Shown here: in pieces, positions 8,895-16,159 of the stretch
How positions within the stretch are numbered: the stretch's first letter is position 1
Layout: the number at the start of each line of letters is the position of its first letter
Source of the DNA: Rhizobiales bacterium IMCC20636
GTDB lineage: Bacteria; Pseudomonadota; Alphaproteobacteria; Rhizobiales; GCA-2746425
Direction of reading: 5' to 3'
Length of the DNA stretch: 64,000 bases
Assembly (NCBI GenBank): GCA_016865015.1
Contig: CP018226.1
Coordinates: 3,937,001-4,001,000, forward strand
Program-made: the position numbers and the translations under genes
The notes under the pieces: model-generated
Database searches by the model: none
What the model was told of the DNA's origin: nothing
The model's input: the letters and a program-made list of their open reading frames with translations, nothing else

Positions 8895-9497
8895 TCAACG
8901 CGGCTTCGGCCTCCTTGCAGACAGGCGCAAATCGAAAACGGCCATTCCAGTCACGACAATGATCAGCGCACACAGCACAACCTTTGAAACTGTCTCCATC
9001 GTGCCTTCGATCAGCAGGGCATGGACCACGCTGCCCACCACGATCACGACGGCTAAAGCCTTGTGACCGCGCAGCCACAATCGTGCAGCCAGTCGCCGCC
9101 GGAAAAGGGCCAGAAGCGCCGTGGCAAACAGCGCCCACATGGCGACCACGCCCCAAACCGAAAAAGGGGTCGGTGATGACAACAGCAGGGCGTCAATCAC
9201 ATCCGGTGGGCTGGTGAGCCAGAGCCCGGCGACATGAGCCACCACCGCGATCACCAGAAAACAACCGATAATGCGATGGCTGCGTCGTCCCTGCAGCGGG
9301 CGCAGCCCCGGCAAATAGTGTCTTGCGAGCAAAGGCTGAACCAGCAACAGCGCCAGTGCGACAATGCCAGCAAAGCCGGCGCCGATATAGACAGGATCGC
9401 GCCATGCCAGCAGCGGGCTGGCGGCTGCTGCAGCCAGCGCTATTGCAATGGCAGTTGCAGGAACAGCCCAAATCAGAAGTGTGCGGGCTCGGCTCAT
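8895..9497 (-). CDS. Ferric reductase-like / cytochrome b-type membrane protein (MsrQ-like)
   Basis: A 200-residue protein with six predicted membrane helices. His residues sit at the positions expected for heme ligation (RRSHRIIGCFLVIAVVAHVAGL and RGHKALAVVIVVGSVVHALL), the signature of the ferric-reductase-like transmembrane domain shared by MsrQ and NOX proteins. It has no flavin domain. The Tat-exported dioxygenase-fold protein ends 8 bp upstream on the same strand, so the two are probably co-transcribed, and a flavocytochrome gene is convergent. It may be the membrane electron carrier for the exported partner. That functional link is inferred only from gene order. Confidence 0.75.
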   Translation of the reverse strand: MSRARTLLIWAVPATAIAIALAAAAASPLLAWRDPVYIGAGFAGIVALALLLVQPLLARHYLPGLRPLQGRRSHRIIGCFLVIAVVAHVAGLWLTSPPDVIDALLLSSPTPFSVWGVVAMWALFATALLALFRRRLAARLWLRGHKALAVVIVVGSVVHALLIEGTMETVSKVVLCALIIVVTGMAVFDLRLSARRPKPR

Positions 9498-9505
9498 CCC
9501 GTCTG

Positions 9506-9994
9506 TCAGGCAGGCTCTAGAATGAAATGCGCCTCAAGGCTTTTGTCTTTCGAGCTCGACATCACCGGCCGCAGGAAGACCGTTTTAAAATCATCACTGT
9601 CATAGGCCAGATGCCCATGTGCCTGGCCAAATGCCGGGACGATCTGCGGCATATCAAGGCGGAACCGGCCATTTTCGTCGGTCAGCGTCGCACCATGACT
9701 ATGTGGGTCACGCTCGTGCCCCTCGGTTGTGTGTGCCCAGACCTGTATGCGTTGCCCCGCAAGCGGAGCCCCGTCGCCGGCACGTCGCACGGTGCCCGAC
9801 ATCAAAAAACCGCCATTGCCGATCCGCTCCACCACCGGCGCACCGGGCAGATAATTGTTGGAACCACCACGCATGGACGATGTCGGCGCAAGGCTTTTGG
9901 CGCTGGCAGGGACGATCAGGGACGCAATTCCGGTGGTCGTAATCGCACCACCAGCGGCCAAAACAGCGCGGCGGGTGACTAATCCTGAATCCAT
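9506..9994 (-). CDS. Tat-exported intradiol-dioxygenase-fold protein (short form)
   Basis: A 162-residue protein with a twin-arginine signal (TRRAVLAAGG, Arg8-Arg9, then a hydrophobic run ending in ASA). The mature part matches the beta-sandwich of intradiol ring-cleavage dioxygenases: SGTVRRAGDGAPLAGQRIQV, an HSHG stretch, TDENGRFRL, and QAHGHLAY, which corresponds to the metal-binding HxH segment. At this size it lacks the N-terminal helical domain of catechol dioxygenases, so it is probably not a standard catechol 1,2-dioxygenase. Export by Tat suggests that it folds with its metal before secretion. It is coupled to the heme membrane protein downstream. Substrate unknown. Confidence 0.7.
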   Translation of the reverse strand: MDSGLVTRRAVLAAGGAITTTGIASLIVPASAKSLAPTSSMRGGSNNYLPGAPVVERIGNGGFLMSGTVRRAGDGAPLAGQRIQVWAHTTEGHERDPHSHGATLTDENGRFRLDMPQIVPAFGQAHGHLAYDSDDFKTVFLRPVMSSSKDKSLEAHFILEPA

Positions 9995-10204
9995 AAAATG
10001 CCTCCTGACGTAAATGCGGATGCTCGGTTTTTTGAGCAGACCAGCATCAAGAATAACGCTTCTATAGACGTAATGCAGATCACAATTATGTCAAAGGCTG
10101 CGGGTGGGTTTGTGGGGAAGTGCGGGCCACAATGGCATAGGACTGAGCCTATCTAATGCTACAGCGCAACCTATCGAGAAAGATATTCGTTGAAAGCGCG
10201 AGAC

Positions 10205-10474
10205 TTAAGCTTGTTCTTCGTACCAATTACGAATGGAACCGCATAGTTGACTCATCGCAAAACCTGTTAGCATCCCGCTGCTGATAAACCCAACTTTTTC
10301 AGAGAACATCGGTTTACTTTCGCCGTCGGCGATGAACTGTAGTATGCCCGATTCTTCAATTTCATCTTTTATAAAAGCCCAATTCCCAAGATACTCTCCG
10401 TGGCGTGTGAGAACGTCGCCATTGGAAGCACCATCTTCGATTCCGATGAGATTGATAGGGTATGTAAGTTTCAT
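10205..10474 (-). CDS. Hypothetical acidic small protein
   Basis: An open frame of 89 residues from an ATG at 10474, with no recognised family. The sequence is acidic and has a hydrophobic patch (FISSGMLTGFAM). The Shine-Dalgarno is poor (GTGAAAC). It lies 178 bp downstream of the ImmA/IrrE peptidase on the same strand, in a stretch more AT-rich than the flanks, so it could be a further accessory gene of that island. It may not be expressed. Confidence 0.4.
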   Translation of the reverse strand: MKLTYPINLIGIEDGASNGDVLTRHGEYLGNWAFIKDEIEESGILQFIADGESKPMFSEKVGFISSGMLTGFAMSQLCGSIRNWYEEQA

Positions 10475-10652
10475 GTTTCACATTTGGGCTTTGCGAACCG
10501 GATAGCAGTGTTTGCGACAACTTAGTCTCGCTAAACCGTATAAAACGGCGCAATAATCCTCTCAGATAACGTCCGCTCGCTTCCGATTGGGCCGCTACAC
10601 TACTGTGAGCCACCCGAAAGCAAACTTTCATCGCGTGTTCACGTCCATTGCA

Positions 10653-11447
10653 TCACCAACGGCTATACCCAGACCTCTCTGCCTCTTCTTCAACCATTCG
10701 ATCATCTTTAACTGTGAGTAAAATAAGCGCTTCACCATCGCCAGTTTTTTTTGCTTGTTCAAAGATTTCGTAATGCCGAGCCTCAGCCCGATCAAACCAA
10801 GCGTCCGCCCCAATGACTTGGGGAGACCTGCCACCATCGGACTGGCCAAACACCACGTCAAATGCCGAAGTCTCTGGATCCAATTCGCCCTGTGGGAACC
10901 ATCTTTTGTGAAACATCGGCGCTTGGGTGAACCACTTTCGTCCTTCCTGCGCATGACAGATCAGCATGCATGGCCAGATGTCTGCCTCAACCAGTCGGAT
11001 GGCTGTGGCTGACAAACTAGTGTTAAACTCGGTTGAGAAGTGTTCAATAACTTTGAATGTCAGCTTTTTGTGATCACGAGCCCTTGGTTTAACTAAGTAA
11101 TGCGGCATCAATAGCGAAGCGGCATATCCATTAGCTACGCGTTCAGTGAGTTGCCGATGTCTCGGCTGGTAGTCTTCAACCCGACATTGAAGCTTTTTGC
11201 CTCGATGATAGTGCCAATGCCCCAGCTCATGCGCAATTGAAAACCGCTTCCGTCGATGGCTCCGACTTTGGTCTATGGATATGATAGCACTGTCGCGGTA
11301 CCCAAGAATATCAGCTTCACATCCGTGCAAAGTACAATATTTGATTTCAGCGCCCTGATCGAATGCGATGTCCTCCAGCTCGATTTCCCTAGGTTCAGTG
11401 ACGCCGAGCGACTTTAAGAGTCGCTCGGCAGGGTCAAGAACCTTCAT
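10653..11447 (-). CDS. ImmA/IrrE family zinc metallopeptidase
   Basis: A protein of about 264 residues. A gluzincin HExxH motif (AHELGHWHYH, near residues 72-81) is followed about 30 residues later by TERVANGYAASLLMP, where the Glu is the third zinc ligand and the ANxxAxxLLMP block is the ImmA/IrrE signature. These cytoplasmic proteases cut a specific repressor or regulator in response to a signal, as ImmA does with ImmR and IrrE with DdrO. The ATG at 11447 overlaps the upstream stop by one base (TGATG), so translation is coupled. It is the last gene of a sigma/unknown/peptidase trio, so its likely target is one of the two upstream proteins. It is not preceded by the usual XRE-type repressor. 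Confidence 0.85.
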   Translation of the reverse strand: MKVLDPAERLLKSLGVTEPREIELEDIAFDQGAEIKYCTLHGCEADILGYRDSAIISIDQSRSHRRKRFSIAHELGHWHYHRGKKLQCRVEDYQPRHRQLTERVANGYAASLLMPHYLVKPRARDHKKLTFKVIEHFSTEFNTSLSATAIRLVEADIWPCMLICHAQEGRKWFTQAPMFHKRWFPQGELDPETSAFDVVFGQSDGGRSPQVIGADAWFDRAEARHYEIFEQAKKTGDGEALILLTVKDDRMVEEEAERSGYSRW

Positions 11448-11869
11448 CAAATGTCATCCTTGTCTGGATCAATCACACCAAGACGTATCAAATCATTGTA
11501 TTTGCGTAGAACTTCTTCGTCCGTCAGATCGCTTTCTGTTTCATTCCGCGCAGCCATAGAAAGCCCTTCTGACCCGAAGGCCTGGTCTAAAGCACGGCGG
11601 GCAATGGAAATATCTACTATTTTTGCAGTTACGCCCGCTGGCTGCACTGCTTTGCGACCCACTCTAGCTGCTTCCATCCGCTCTTTACGCGCTAGAATCA
11701 GCGTTTCTTCAAATACGGCCCGCATACGGTCACTGATCGCGGCACCGTCAACGCCAGCTTCAGCGATTTCACTAAGAATTTCTTCATCCGACGCCGCAAT
11801 TATGTCATCGAAAAGCGCATCAGCAAGTGAAATCAACTTCCTCCGTTCGTTGCATCTATTTTTGGTCAT
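11447..11869 (-). CDS. Unknown 140-residue acidic protein coupled to the sigma-like and ImmA genes
   Basis: No family was recognised. The sequence is acidic, probably mostly alpha-helical, and divided into an N-terminal half (LADALFDDIIAASDEEILSE) and a C-terminal half (NETESDLTDEEVLRKYNDLI) joined by an Ala/Arg-rich middle. It overlaps the sigma-like gene by 4 bp (ATGA) and the peptidase gene by 1 bp. This tight coupling implies fixed stoichiometry. By position it is the best candidate for an anti-sigma factor or for the substrate of the peptidase, but nothing in the sequence proves either. Confidence 0.75.
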   Translation of the reverse strand: MTKNRCNERRKLISLADALFDDIIAASDEEILSEIAEAGVDGAAISDRMRAVFEETLILARKERMEAARVGRKAVQPAGVTAKIVDISIARRALDQAFGSEGLSMAARNETESDLTDEEVLRKYNDLIRLGVIDPDKDDI

Positions 11870-12441
11870 AGGATGAATCCATTTTCGATGGCGATGTTTA
11901 TTTTGCGCCGGACATATCGACGCTTACTGCTGAATCCAGTCTGATCCAGCCCCGTTATCTGTTGCAGTTCTGCTCCCTCTGTGCCGCTCAGCATACCGAG
12001 GACGATGAGTTGTGATTCGTCATCACCATCAAAAAGTTCCAATAGTCGGTTTTCGGTTTCTTGGTATTGCTCATTTGTAATCATCCTCGCTTCGGCAGTT
12101 GAATCCCGCTCCCTAGGGGTGATGGCATCCACGTTTTCGATTGTTTCGTCATGTATTGATAGTTCGTCGCGTTGGTTTTCAACTTTTTGAAGCTCGTCAT
12201 GAGCGATGCTACGGATAGCCTCGGCAACAAACCGGACAACACCAACTTTGCGTGGGCATTTCCGCGATCCGGCAATCGCCCGGCAAAGCGCCTCCTGAAC
12301 CAGTTCATCCGGTTCCACGGGATAAATTGCATAACACTGCGCAGCGAATCTGAGGCGCAGCCAATCAGCATCAGTGAAAGCAGCAATGCTTTCTTCAATA
12401 TCATCCCTAGTCAGCACGGTTGATGGCTCCAAGTCGTTCAT
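11866..12441 (-). CDS. Sigma-70 family RNA polymerase sigma factor-like protein
   Basis: A 191-residue protein with the layout of small sigma factors. A region-2-like segment reads PDELVQEALCRAIAGSRKCP and FVAEAIRSIAHDELQK, an acidic linker follows, and a C-terminal helix-turn-helix-like segment (LQQITGLDQTGFSSKRRYVR) stands for region 4. AGAGG lies 9 nt before the ATG at 12441. It is the first gene of the trio with the unknown protein and the ImmA/IrrE peptidase. The similarity to ECF sigma factors is clear in outline, but region 2.3/2.4 is short, so it could also be an anti-terminator or DNA-binding regulator derived from a sigma factor. Confidence 0.7.
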   Translation of the reverse strand: MNDLEPSTVLTRDDIEESIAAFTDADWLRLRFAAQCYAIYPVEPDELVQEALCRAIAGSRKCPRKVGVVRFVAEAIRSIAHDELQKVENQRDELSIHDETIENVDAITPRERDSTAEARMITNEQYQETENRLLELFDGDDESQLIVLGMLSGTEGAELQQITGLDQTGFSSKRRYVRRKINIAIENGFIL

Positions 12442-12483
12442 GCGCTAAAACCTCTTTTCATGACCCTATGCTGAAAAAAAATA

Positions 12484-12513
12484 GTGCCTCGGACAATTTT
12501 TTTGTCCGAGCAC
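12484..12513. promoter_or_regulatory. Strong palindrome between divergent operons
   Basis: CTCGGACAA at 12488-12496 and TTGTCCGAG at 12502-12510 form a perfect 9-bp inverted repeat around five Ts, extended outward by GTG/CAC with one bulged C. It lies between the start of the sigma-like gene (12441) and the Cas2-like gene (12580), so it cannot terminate a known gene. It is more likely an operator shared by both directions or a structured leader of one transcript. Confidence 0.6.
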
Positions 12514-12579
12514 CTAGAACTTCTCCGCATAGGTGGATGAGGCCAGAAATCTGACTGACAGAAAAATTGGGGTAACAAA

Positions 12580-12858
12580 ATGATATACGCAATTAACTAT
12601 GACCTGAAGCAACCAGGACAAAACTACAATAAATTGCACGAAACAATCAAGAGTTGTGGTGCGTGGTGGCACCATCTCGACAGCACATGGCTGGTAGACA
12701 GCGACATGACAGCACAGAGCATCTGGAACAAACTCTCCCGCCACACGGACAAGAATGACCATATCCTGATTGTAGGTATCAGCCGCGATTATGCTGGTTG
12801 GTTACCCCAAGAAGCGTGGGACTGGATCAAGTCTCGCATAACCAAAATGGCAGCATAG
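12580..12858 (+). CDS. Cas2-like ferredoxin-fold protein ('SinR family')
   Basis: A 92-residue protein starting MIYAINYDLKQPGQNYNKLH. The pattern is a first beta-strand ending in Asp8, then CGAWWHHLDSTWLV, ILIVGISRDYAGWLP and a C-terminal Trp-rich helix. This matches the small family often named 'SinR family protein' in genome annotation, which resembles the Cas2/VapD ferredoxin fold but is not the Bacillus SinR repressor. No cas genes or repeats are present. It is followed 13 bp later by a DUF2188 gene with a good AGGAGA ribosome site, so the two form an operon. Function unknown; the fold suggests nucleic-acid binding or cleavage. Confidence 0.7.
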   Translation: MIYAINYDLKQPGQNYNKLHETIKSCGAWWHHLDSTWLVDSDMTAQSIWNKLSRHTDKNDHILIVGISRDYAGWLPQEAWDWIKSRITKMAA

Positions 12859-12871
12859 GAGAGAAAAACAA

Positions 12872-13096
12872 ATGTCAGGCAAGAACCAATATGTCGTGAA
12901 GAATGACGACGGCTGGGGTGTTCGTGGTGAAGGTAACGAACGTCTCACAAAGAGCTTCGACACTCAGCGTGAGGCAATTGTATACGGACGTGACATCGCC
13001 CGCAATCAAAGCGCGGAACTTCGCATCCAAGGCGAGAACGGTCAGTTTCGCGAAGCTTGGAGCTATGGCAACGACCCTCATCCGCCAAAAGGCTAA
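12872..13096 (+). CDS. DUF2188 domain protein
   Basis: A 74-residue protein that is essentially one DUF2188 domain: KNQYVVKNDDGWGVRGEGNE, then FDTQREAIVYGRDIARNQ, then a strand and the C-terminal SYGNDPHPPKG motif. The family is common in mobile and accessory regions, and its function is unknown. An AGGAGA Shine-Dalgarno lies 8 nt before the ATG. It is in an operon with the Cas2-like gene upstream, and a short unknown frame overlaps or follows it. Confidence 0.85.
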   Translation: MSGKNQYVVKNDDGWGVRGEGNERLTKSFDTQREAIVYGRDIARNQSAELRIQGENGQFREAWSYGNDPHPPKG

Positions 13097-13157
13097 ACAA
13101 TGATCAAGGTGAAATATTAGGTCGGACGTTTACCAACGGAAGTTCGTTGGCAAATGT

Positions 13158-13308
13158 GATGACCCGCGACATGATTCAGCAAGTAGAACACACCGTGCGT
13201 CAAGCGGCAGCTTCGTCTGGGGTTCGCGTTCGCAAAACCCACAAGCCCTTAGAAGTTGAAGGATATTCTGATCGCATGAATCGATTTTACATATGGCATC
13301 GGAAGTGA
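13158..13308 (+). CDS. Possible small basic protein, unknown
   Basis: From the ATG at 13158 the frame gives 49 residues (MTRDMIQQVEHTVRQAAASS and then a basic stretch ending in YIWHRK). The frame stays open upstream to a TTG inside the DUF2188 gene (13057), giving up to 83 residues. There is no clear ribosome-binding site for either start. The amphipathic helix followed by a basic tail looks protein-like, but the evidence for expression is weak. Confidence 0.35.
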
Positions 13309-13462
13309 CGGTTGCTCGCACACAGGACTGGTCATTTATCGACGTTGGTTTTTACTCTTGCTTATCATTGAGACGGGGCATTTCAAAATTGGCTGTATCG
13401 GCGGCAAACACCTCAGCAGTTTGATATCAAAGTAAATTATTTTGTCAGCAATTGGAAACACA

Positions 13463-13927
13463 ATGGATACGGCGAACATTCCTCCATCAATCCGCGAGCA
13501 ATGGGCACAGCCTAAAATACCAATAATCGTCCGCTCAGGACTTAAAGGGGACAGGTTGACAGCCCGGATGCCGTACCGTCCAGATAATCGCCAATGGCTT
13601 ACACGGCTAGCAACTGGCAACCGTCGGCCCACAATCGAATTTGCACATTCCGACAAATCATGGAAATTGCCGCTCAGCTGGCTTAACCGTTTCGTAGATG
13701 GGGCTTTGGATAGATATGGTCGAGTCTATGTAGTCCAACCTTTTCGTGAAATGGAGAAATGTGCACCTGCCTGCAGAAATGCTTTGGGGCATGAGTGCCA
13801 ATGCTCTTGCATGGGAGCAAATCATGGCGCAGGCGACGGGAACGGCTGGTTTGATATATCGGACACATTCTCATTTCGGTGGGGACATCGAGAAGCCGCG
13901 ATCCGCCTCATGACAAGGCGAGGATGA
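13463..13927 (+). CDS. Unknown protein with a CxCxC cluster near the C-terminus
   Basis: A protein of about 154 residues from the ATG at 13463 (GGA 6 nt upstream); a TTG at 13442 is an alternative. The N-terminal two thirds look like a mixed alpha/beta domain with Trp-rich stretches. Residues 100-122 hold five Cys (100, 104, 112, 114, 116) in CAPACRNALGHECQCSC, followed by an NHG motif, which suggests a metal site such as zinc or Fe-S. I do not recognise a named family. It is the last intact gene of the 10-14 kb accessory island. Confidence 0.6.
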   Translation: MDTANIPPSIREQWAQPKIPIIVRSGLKGDRLTARMPYRPDNRQWLTRLATGNRRPTIEFAHSDKSWKLPLSWLNRFVDGALDRYGRVYVVQPFREMEKCAPACRNALGHECQCSCMGANHGAGDGNGWFDISDTFSFRWGHREAAIRLMTRRG

Positions 13928-14058
13928 TTCATAATTCTGTTATCCGAGATAAAAAGGAAGATTATATACGCTATTGGGTGTCAACTTTAGTTCCATATGA
14001 CAAAAGGTATTGCGCCTGCAGCGAATATCCAATTTTCGTTGCTGTTGGATGGAAGCGC

Positions 14059-14240
14059 CTAAACAGTCCCGACCATCTTCAGCTTGCATTGTGTGTGCAC
14101 TTCGGCCTGGGGTATGACCATTGTCTGATCGCGGACGCGTTCGACGATGGGGCGGACATGGACTTAGATGCCGGAGATGCCAGCAACACTGGCACTTCGC
14201 CCGTTCTTGCAGTGCTTTCGCAACTCATGGGCAAGATTTG
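14059..14240 (-). pseudogene. Decayed 3' end of a second flhA gene
   Basis: Read on the minus strand, codons up to a TAG at 14059 give VRPIVERVRDQTMVIPQAEV and then HTQCKLKMVGTV, which match the last 33 residues of the intact FlhA at 27183-29309 with few changes. Just upstream in another frame comes GEVPVLLASP, matching FlhA GEVPVLLTSP. One lost G and an in-frame TAA break the reading frame, so it is dead. The DNA alignment continues to about 14240. The plus-strand open frame across this stretch (13879-14241) is a shadow. Confidence 0.8.
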
Positions 14241-14263
14241 AGTCATAATGGTTCCCCCAAACG

Positions 14264-15157
14264 TCACAGCATCAGGTCTGTGCGGTTCTCGATGAAGTGG
14301 TCAATCAGGCGGCGGGTCAGGGCTTTTTGTGGGCCGATGTCGGGCCAGACGGCGTATATGCCCAGCATCGGCAGACTCCAGTCTGGCAGAACGCGCACCA
14401 GACGGCCCTGCGCGAGGTCCTGTTCAATTTCGCCGAGCGGGACGTGCCAAATGCCAAGCCCCGCCAGCACAGCGGCCTTGGCGGCTGTCACCGTGTTGAC
14501 CTCGACGCGGAAATTGAGTGGGTCGAACAGGATCGATTGCCCGTCGCATTCCAACGTCATCACCGATGGAATGTGTGGCACAGCGATGAAATCATTCTCG
14601 GCCAGATCATCGGGGGACTGGATCGGCGCACGCCCCGTCAAATAGTCAGGAGAGGCGACGAGCCAGCGTTCAAAATTGGCAATACGGCGGCTTTTCAGGC
14701 TGCTGCTGCGCAAGGTGCCGAGACGGATCGCCAGATCAAAACCATCTTTCACCAGGTCGGTTGGCGTGTCGCTGCAATGAAGCGAAATCGCGACCATGGG
14801 GTGAAGCTTTGCAAAATCCCATAGCGCATCGTGGAGGCGGCCTTGTTCGCCAAAAGCGGGCATTGCGACATGCAAAGCCCCAACGGGCTCTTCATTGCCT
14901 GCATTGATCGCATCAAGTGCTTCTTCACCGGCAGTAACCATTCGGCGGGCCGGATCCAGCGCAACTTGCCCCTCCGGCGTGAGCGACATCGATCTTGTTG
15001 ATCGAAAGAAAAGCGTTGCGCCCTGGCGCTCCTCCAGGCGTGACAAATGATGGCTGATGACGGAGGTCGACAATTTCAACCGTCGCCCGGCTGCGCTCAG
15101 GCTTCCGGTATCGGCAATCGCCACGAAAACGGCAAGACTGCGGTAATCGTCGATCAT
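14264..15157 (-). CDS. LysR family transcriptional regulator
   Basis: A 297-residue protein. The N-terminal winged helix-turn-helix (residues 1-60: SLAVFVAIADTGSLSAAGRR and LSTSVISHHLSRLEERQGA) is followed by a periplasmic-binding-protein-like effector domain to residue about 290, the normal LysR layout. It is transcribed away from the DUF2218 gene, with 94 bp between them that would hold a shared promoter and the usual LysR boxes. It most likely controls the divergent DUF2218/SnoaL/NmrA/MsrQ-like set. The effector is unknown. Confidence 0.92.
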   Translation of the reverse strand: MIDDYRSLAVFVAIADTGSLSAAGRRLKLSTSVISHHLSRLEERQGATLFFRSTRSMSLTPEGQVALDPARRMVTAGEEALDAINAGNEEPVGALHVAMPAFGEQGRLHDALWDFAKLHPMVAISLHCSDTPTDLVKDGFDLAIRLGTLRSSSLKSRRIANFERWLVASPDYLTGRAPIQSPDDLAENDFIAVPHIPSVMTLECDGQSILFDPLNFRVEVNTVTAAKAAVLAGLGIWHVPLGEIEQDLAQGRLVRVLPDWSLPMLGIYAVWPDIGPQKALTRRLIDHFIENRTDLML

Positions 15158-15251
15158 CTTTCTAATTCCTGTAAAAGTGATTTCTGAACTTACGGGATAA
15201 TCAAAAAGATAACTTCTGTCTATTTATAGTTTCAGCAGAAGGAAAACAGCG

Positions 15252-15545
15252 ATGTTCACAAGCACAGCCAAGATCACCTCCGAGCGCGCAAGCGGGTATT
15301 TGCAACAACTCTGCAAACATTTTGGGCACAAGCTTGAGGTTCAGTTTGATCCGCAAGCAGGCCAGATCAAATTCCCGTTCGGGCAATGCGATCTGAGCGC
15401 ACAGCAAGATGTCCTGGAGATGACGGTGAGCGCCGAAACGCAAGTTGATCTCGCCAAAACCAGCAACGTAATCGCAAGCCACCTTGAAAGATTCGCGTTT
15501 CGGGAAAAACCGAAACTGGAATGGAGACCTGCAACTGCCGCCTGA
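15252..15545 (+). CDS. DUF2218 domain protein
   Basis: A 97-residue single-domain protein recognisable as DUF2218: SERASGYLQQLCKHFGHKL, then a short beta-rich middle, then LERFAFREKPKLEWRP. The family is small and soluble, often next to redox, siderophore-related or iron-linked genes, and has no proven activity. It is the first gene of the plus-strand set divergent from LysR and is followed 52 bp later by the SnoaL-like gene. A GAAGGAAA ribosome site lies just upstream of the ATG at 15252. Confidence 0.8.
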   Translation: MFTSTAKITSERASGYLQQLCKHFGHKLEVQFDPQAGQIKFPFGQCDLSAQQDVLEMTVSAETQVDLAKTSNVIASHLERFAFREKPKLEWRPATAA

Positions 15546-15597
15546 CCGAAAACTCATTACTCCCCCCAAAACCGAAATCCTGAAACTGGAGAAAACC

Positions 15598-16068
15598 ATG
15601 ACATTCAAAGCCCTCATCGTATCCGCCGCATTCGCAACGCTCGCCACGGGCGCTTTCGCTGACGATACCGCCACTGTCACAACCTTTTACGATCTGCTGA
15701 GCAACCCTGGTTCCCAACAGCACGTCGTTGCATTCGAAGCCGCGACATCAGACGATTGGGTCAGCATGGGCGACTATTCCGGCAACGACAAAACCCGTGA
15801 GGCTTTCCTTGGTCAAATGGGTGGTTTTGCCCAGCTCATGCCTGACCTCAACTGGTCCATTGAGGACATGCACCAGGACGGTGACACTTTGATCGTGCGC
15901 AGTCGTGCAACTGGCACCCCTGTTGCTCCGTTCTTCGGGGTTGATGGTCAAGGCCGGAGCTTCGACATCATGACCATCGACATTCACGAACTTGAAGACG
16001 GTGTCATCGTTCGTACCTATCATGTGGAAGACTGGGCTGGCGCATTGCGTCAATTGTCTGGCCAATAG
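15598..16068 (+). CDS. Secreted SnoaL-like (NTF2-fold) protein
   Basis: A 156-residue protein from the ATG at 15598, preceded by GGAG. It starts with a clear Sec signal peptide (MTFKALIVSAAFATLATGAF, cleaved near AFA-DD). The mature part has the SnoaL/ester-cyclase pattern: TVTTFYDLLSNPG, a central helix, and the strands DTLIVRSRATGTP and DGVIVRTYHVEDW. Proteins of this fold bind small hydrophobic ligands and sometimes catalyse cyclisations, but the substrate is unknown. Being exported, it acts in the periplasm, unlike typical SnoaL polyketide enzymes. It is in the LysR-linked set. Confidence 0.75.
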   Translation: MTFKALIVSAAFATLATGAFADDTATVTTFYDLLSNPGSQQHVVAFEAATSDDWVSMGDYSGNDKTREAFLGQMGGFAQLMPDLNWSIEDMHQDGDTLIVRSRATGTPVAPFFGVDGQGRSFDIMTIDIHELEDGVIVRTYHVEDWAGALRQLSGQ

Positions 16069-16159
16069 ACCGAATAAACGAAAAAGACTCCAGATAATGT
16101 CGGTGCCCGGTGGCATCGGCGTTACCTGCAATTTCTTCAACGCAAGGACACGTCTCATC

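Noticed and set aside
12580-13096. A CRISPR-Cas locus suggested by the Cas2-like protein
   Set aside because: No Cas1, no other cas gene and no repeat-spacer array was seen in the window.
13879-14241. A plus-strand frame of 120 codons
   Set aside because: It overlaps the end of the Cys-cluster gene and runs through the antisense of the flhA remnant; no family or ribosome site.
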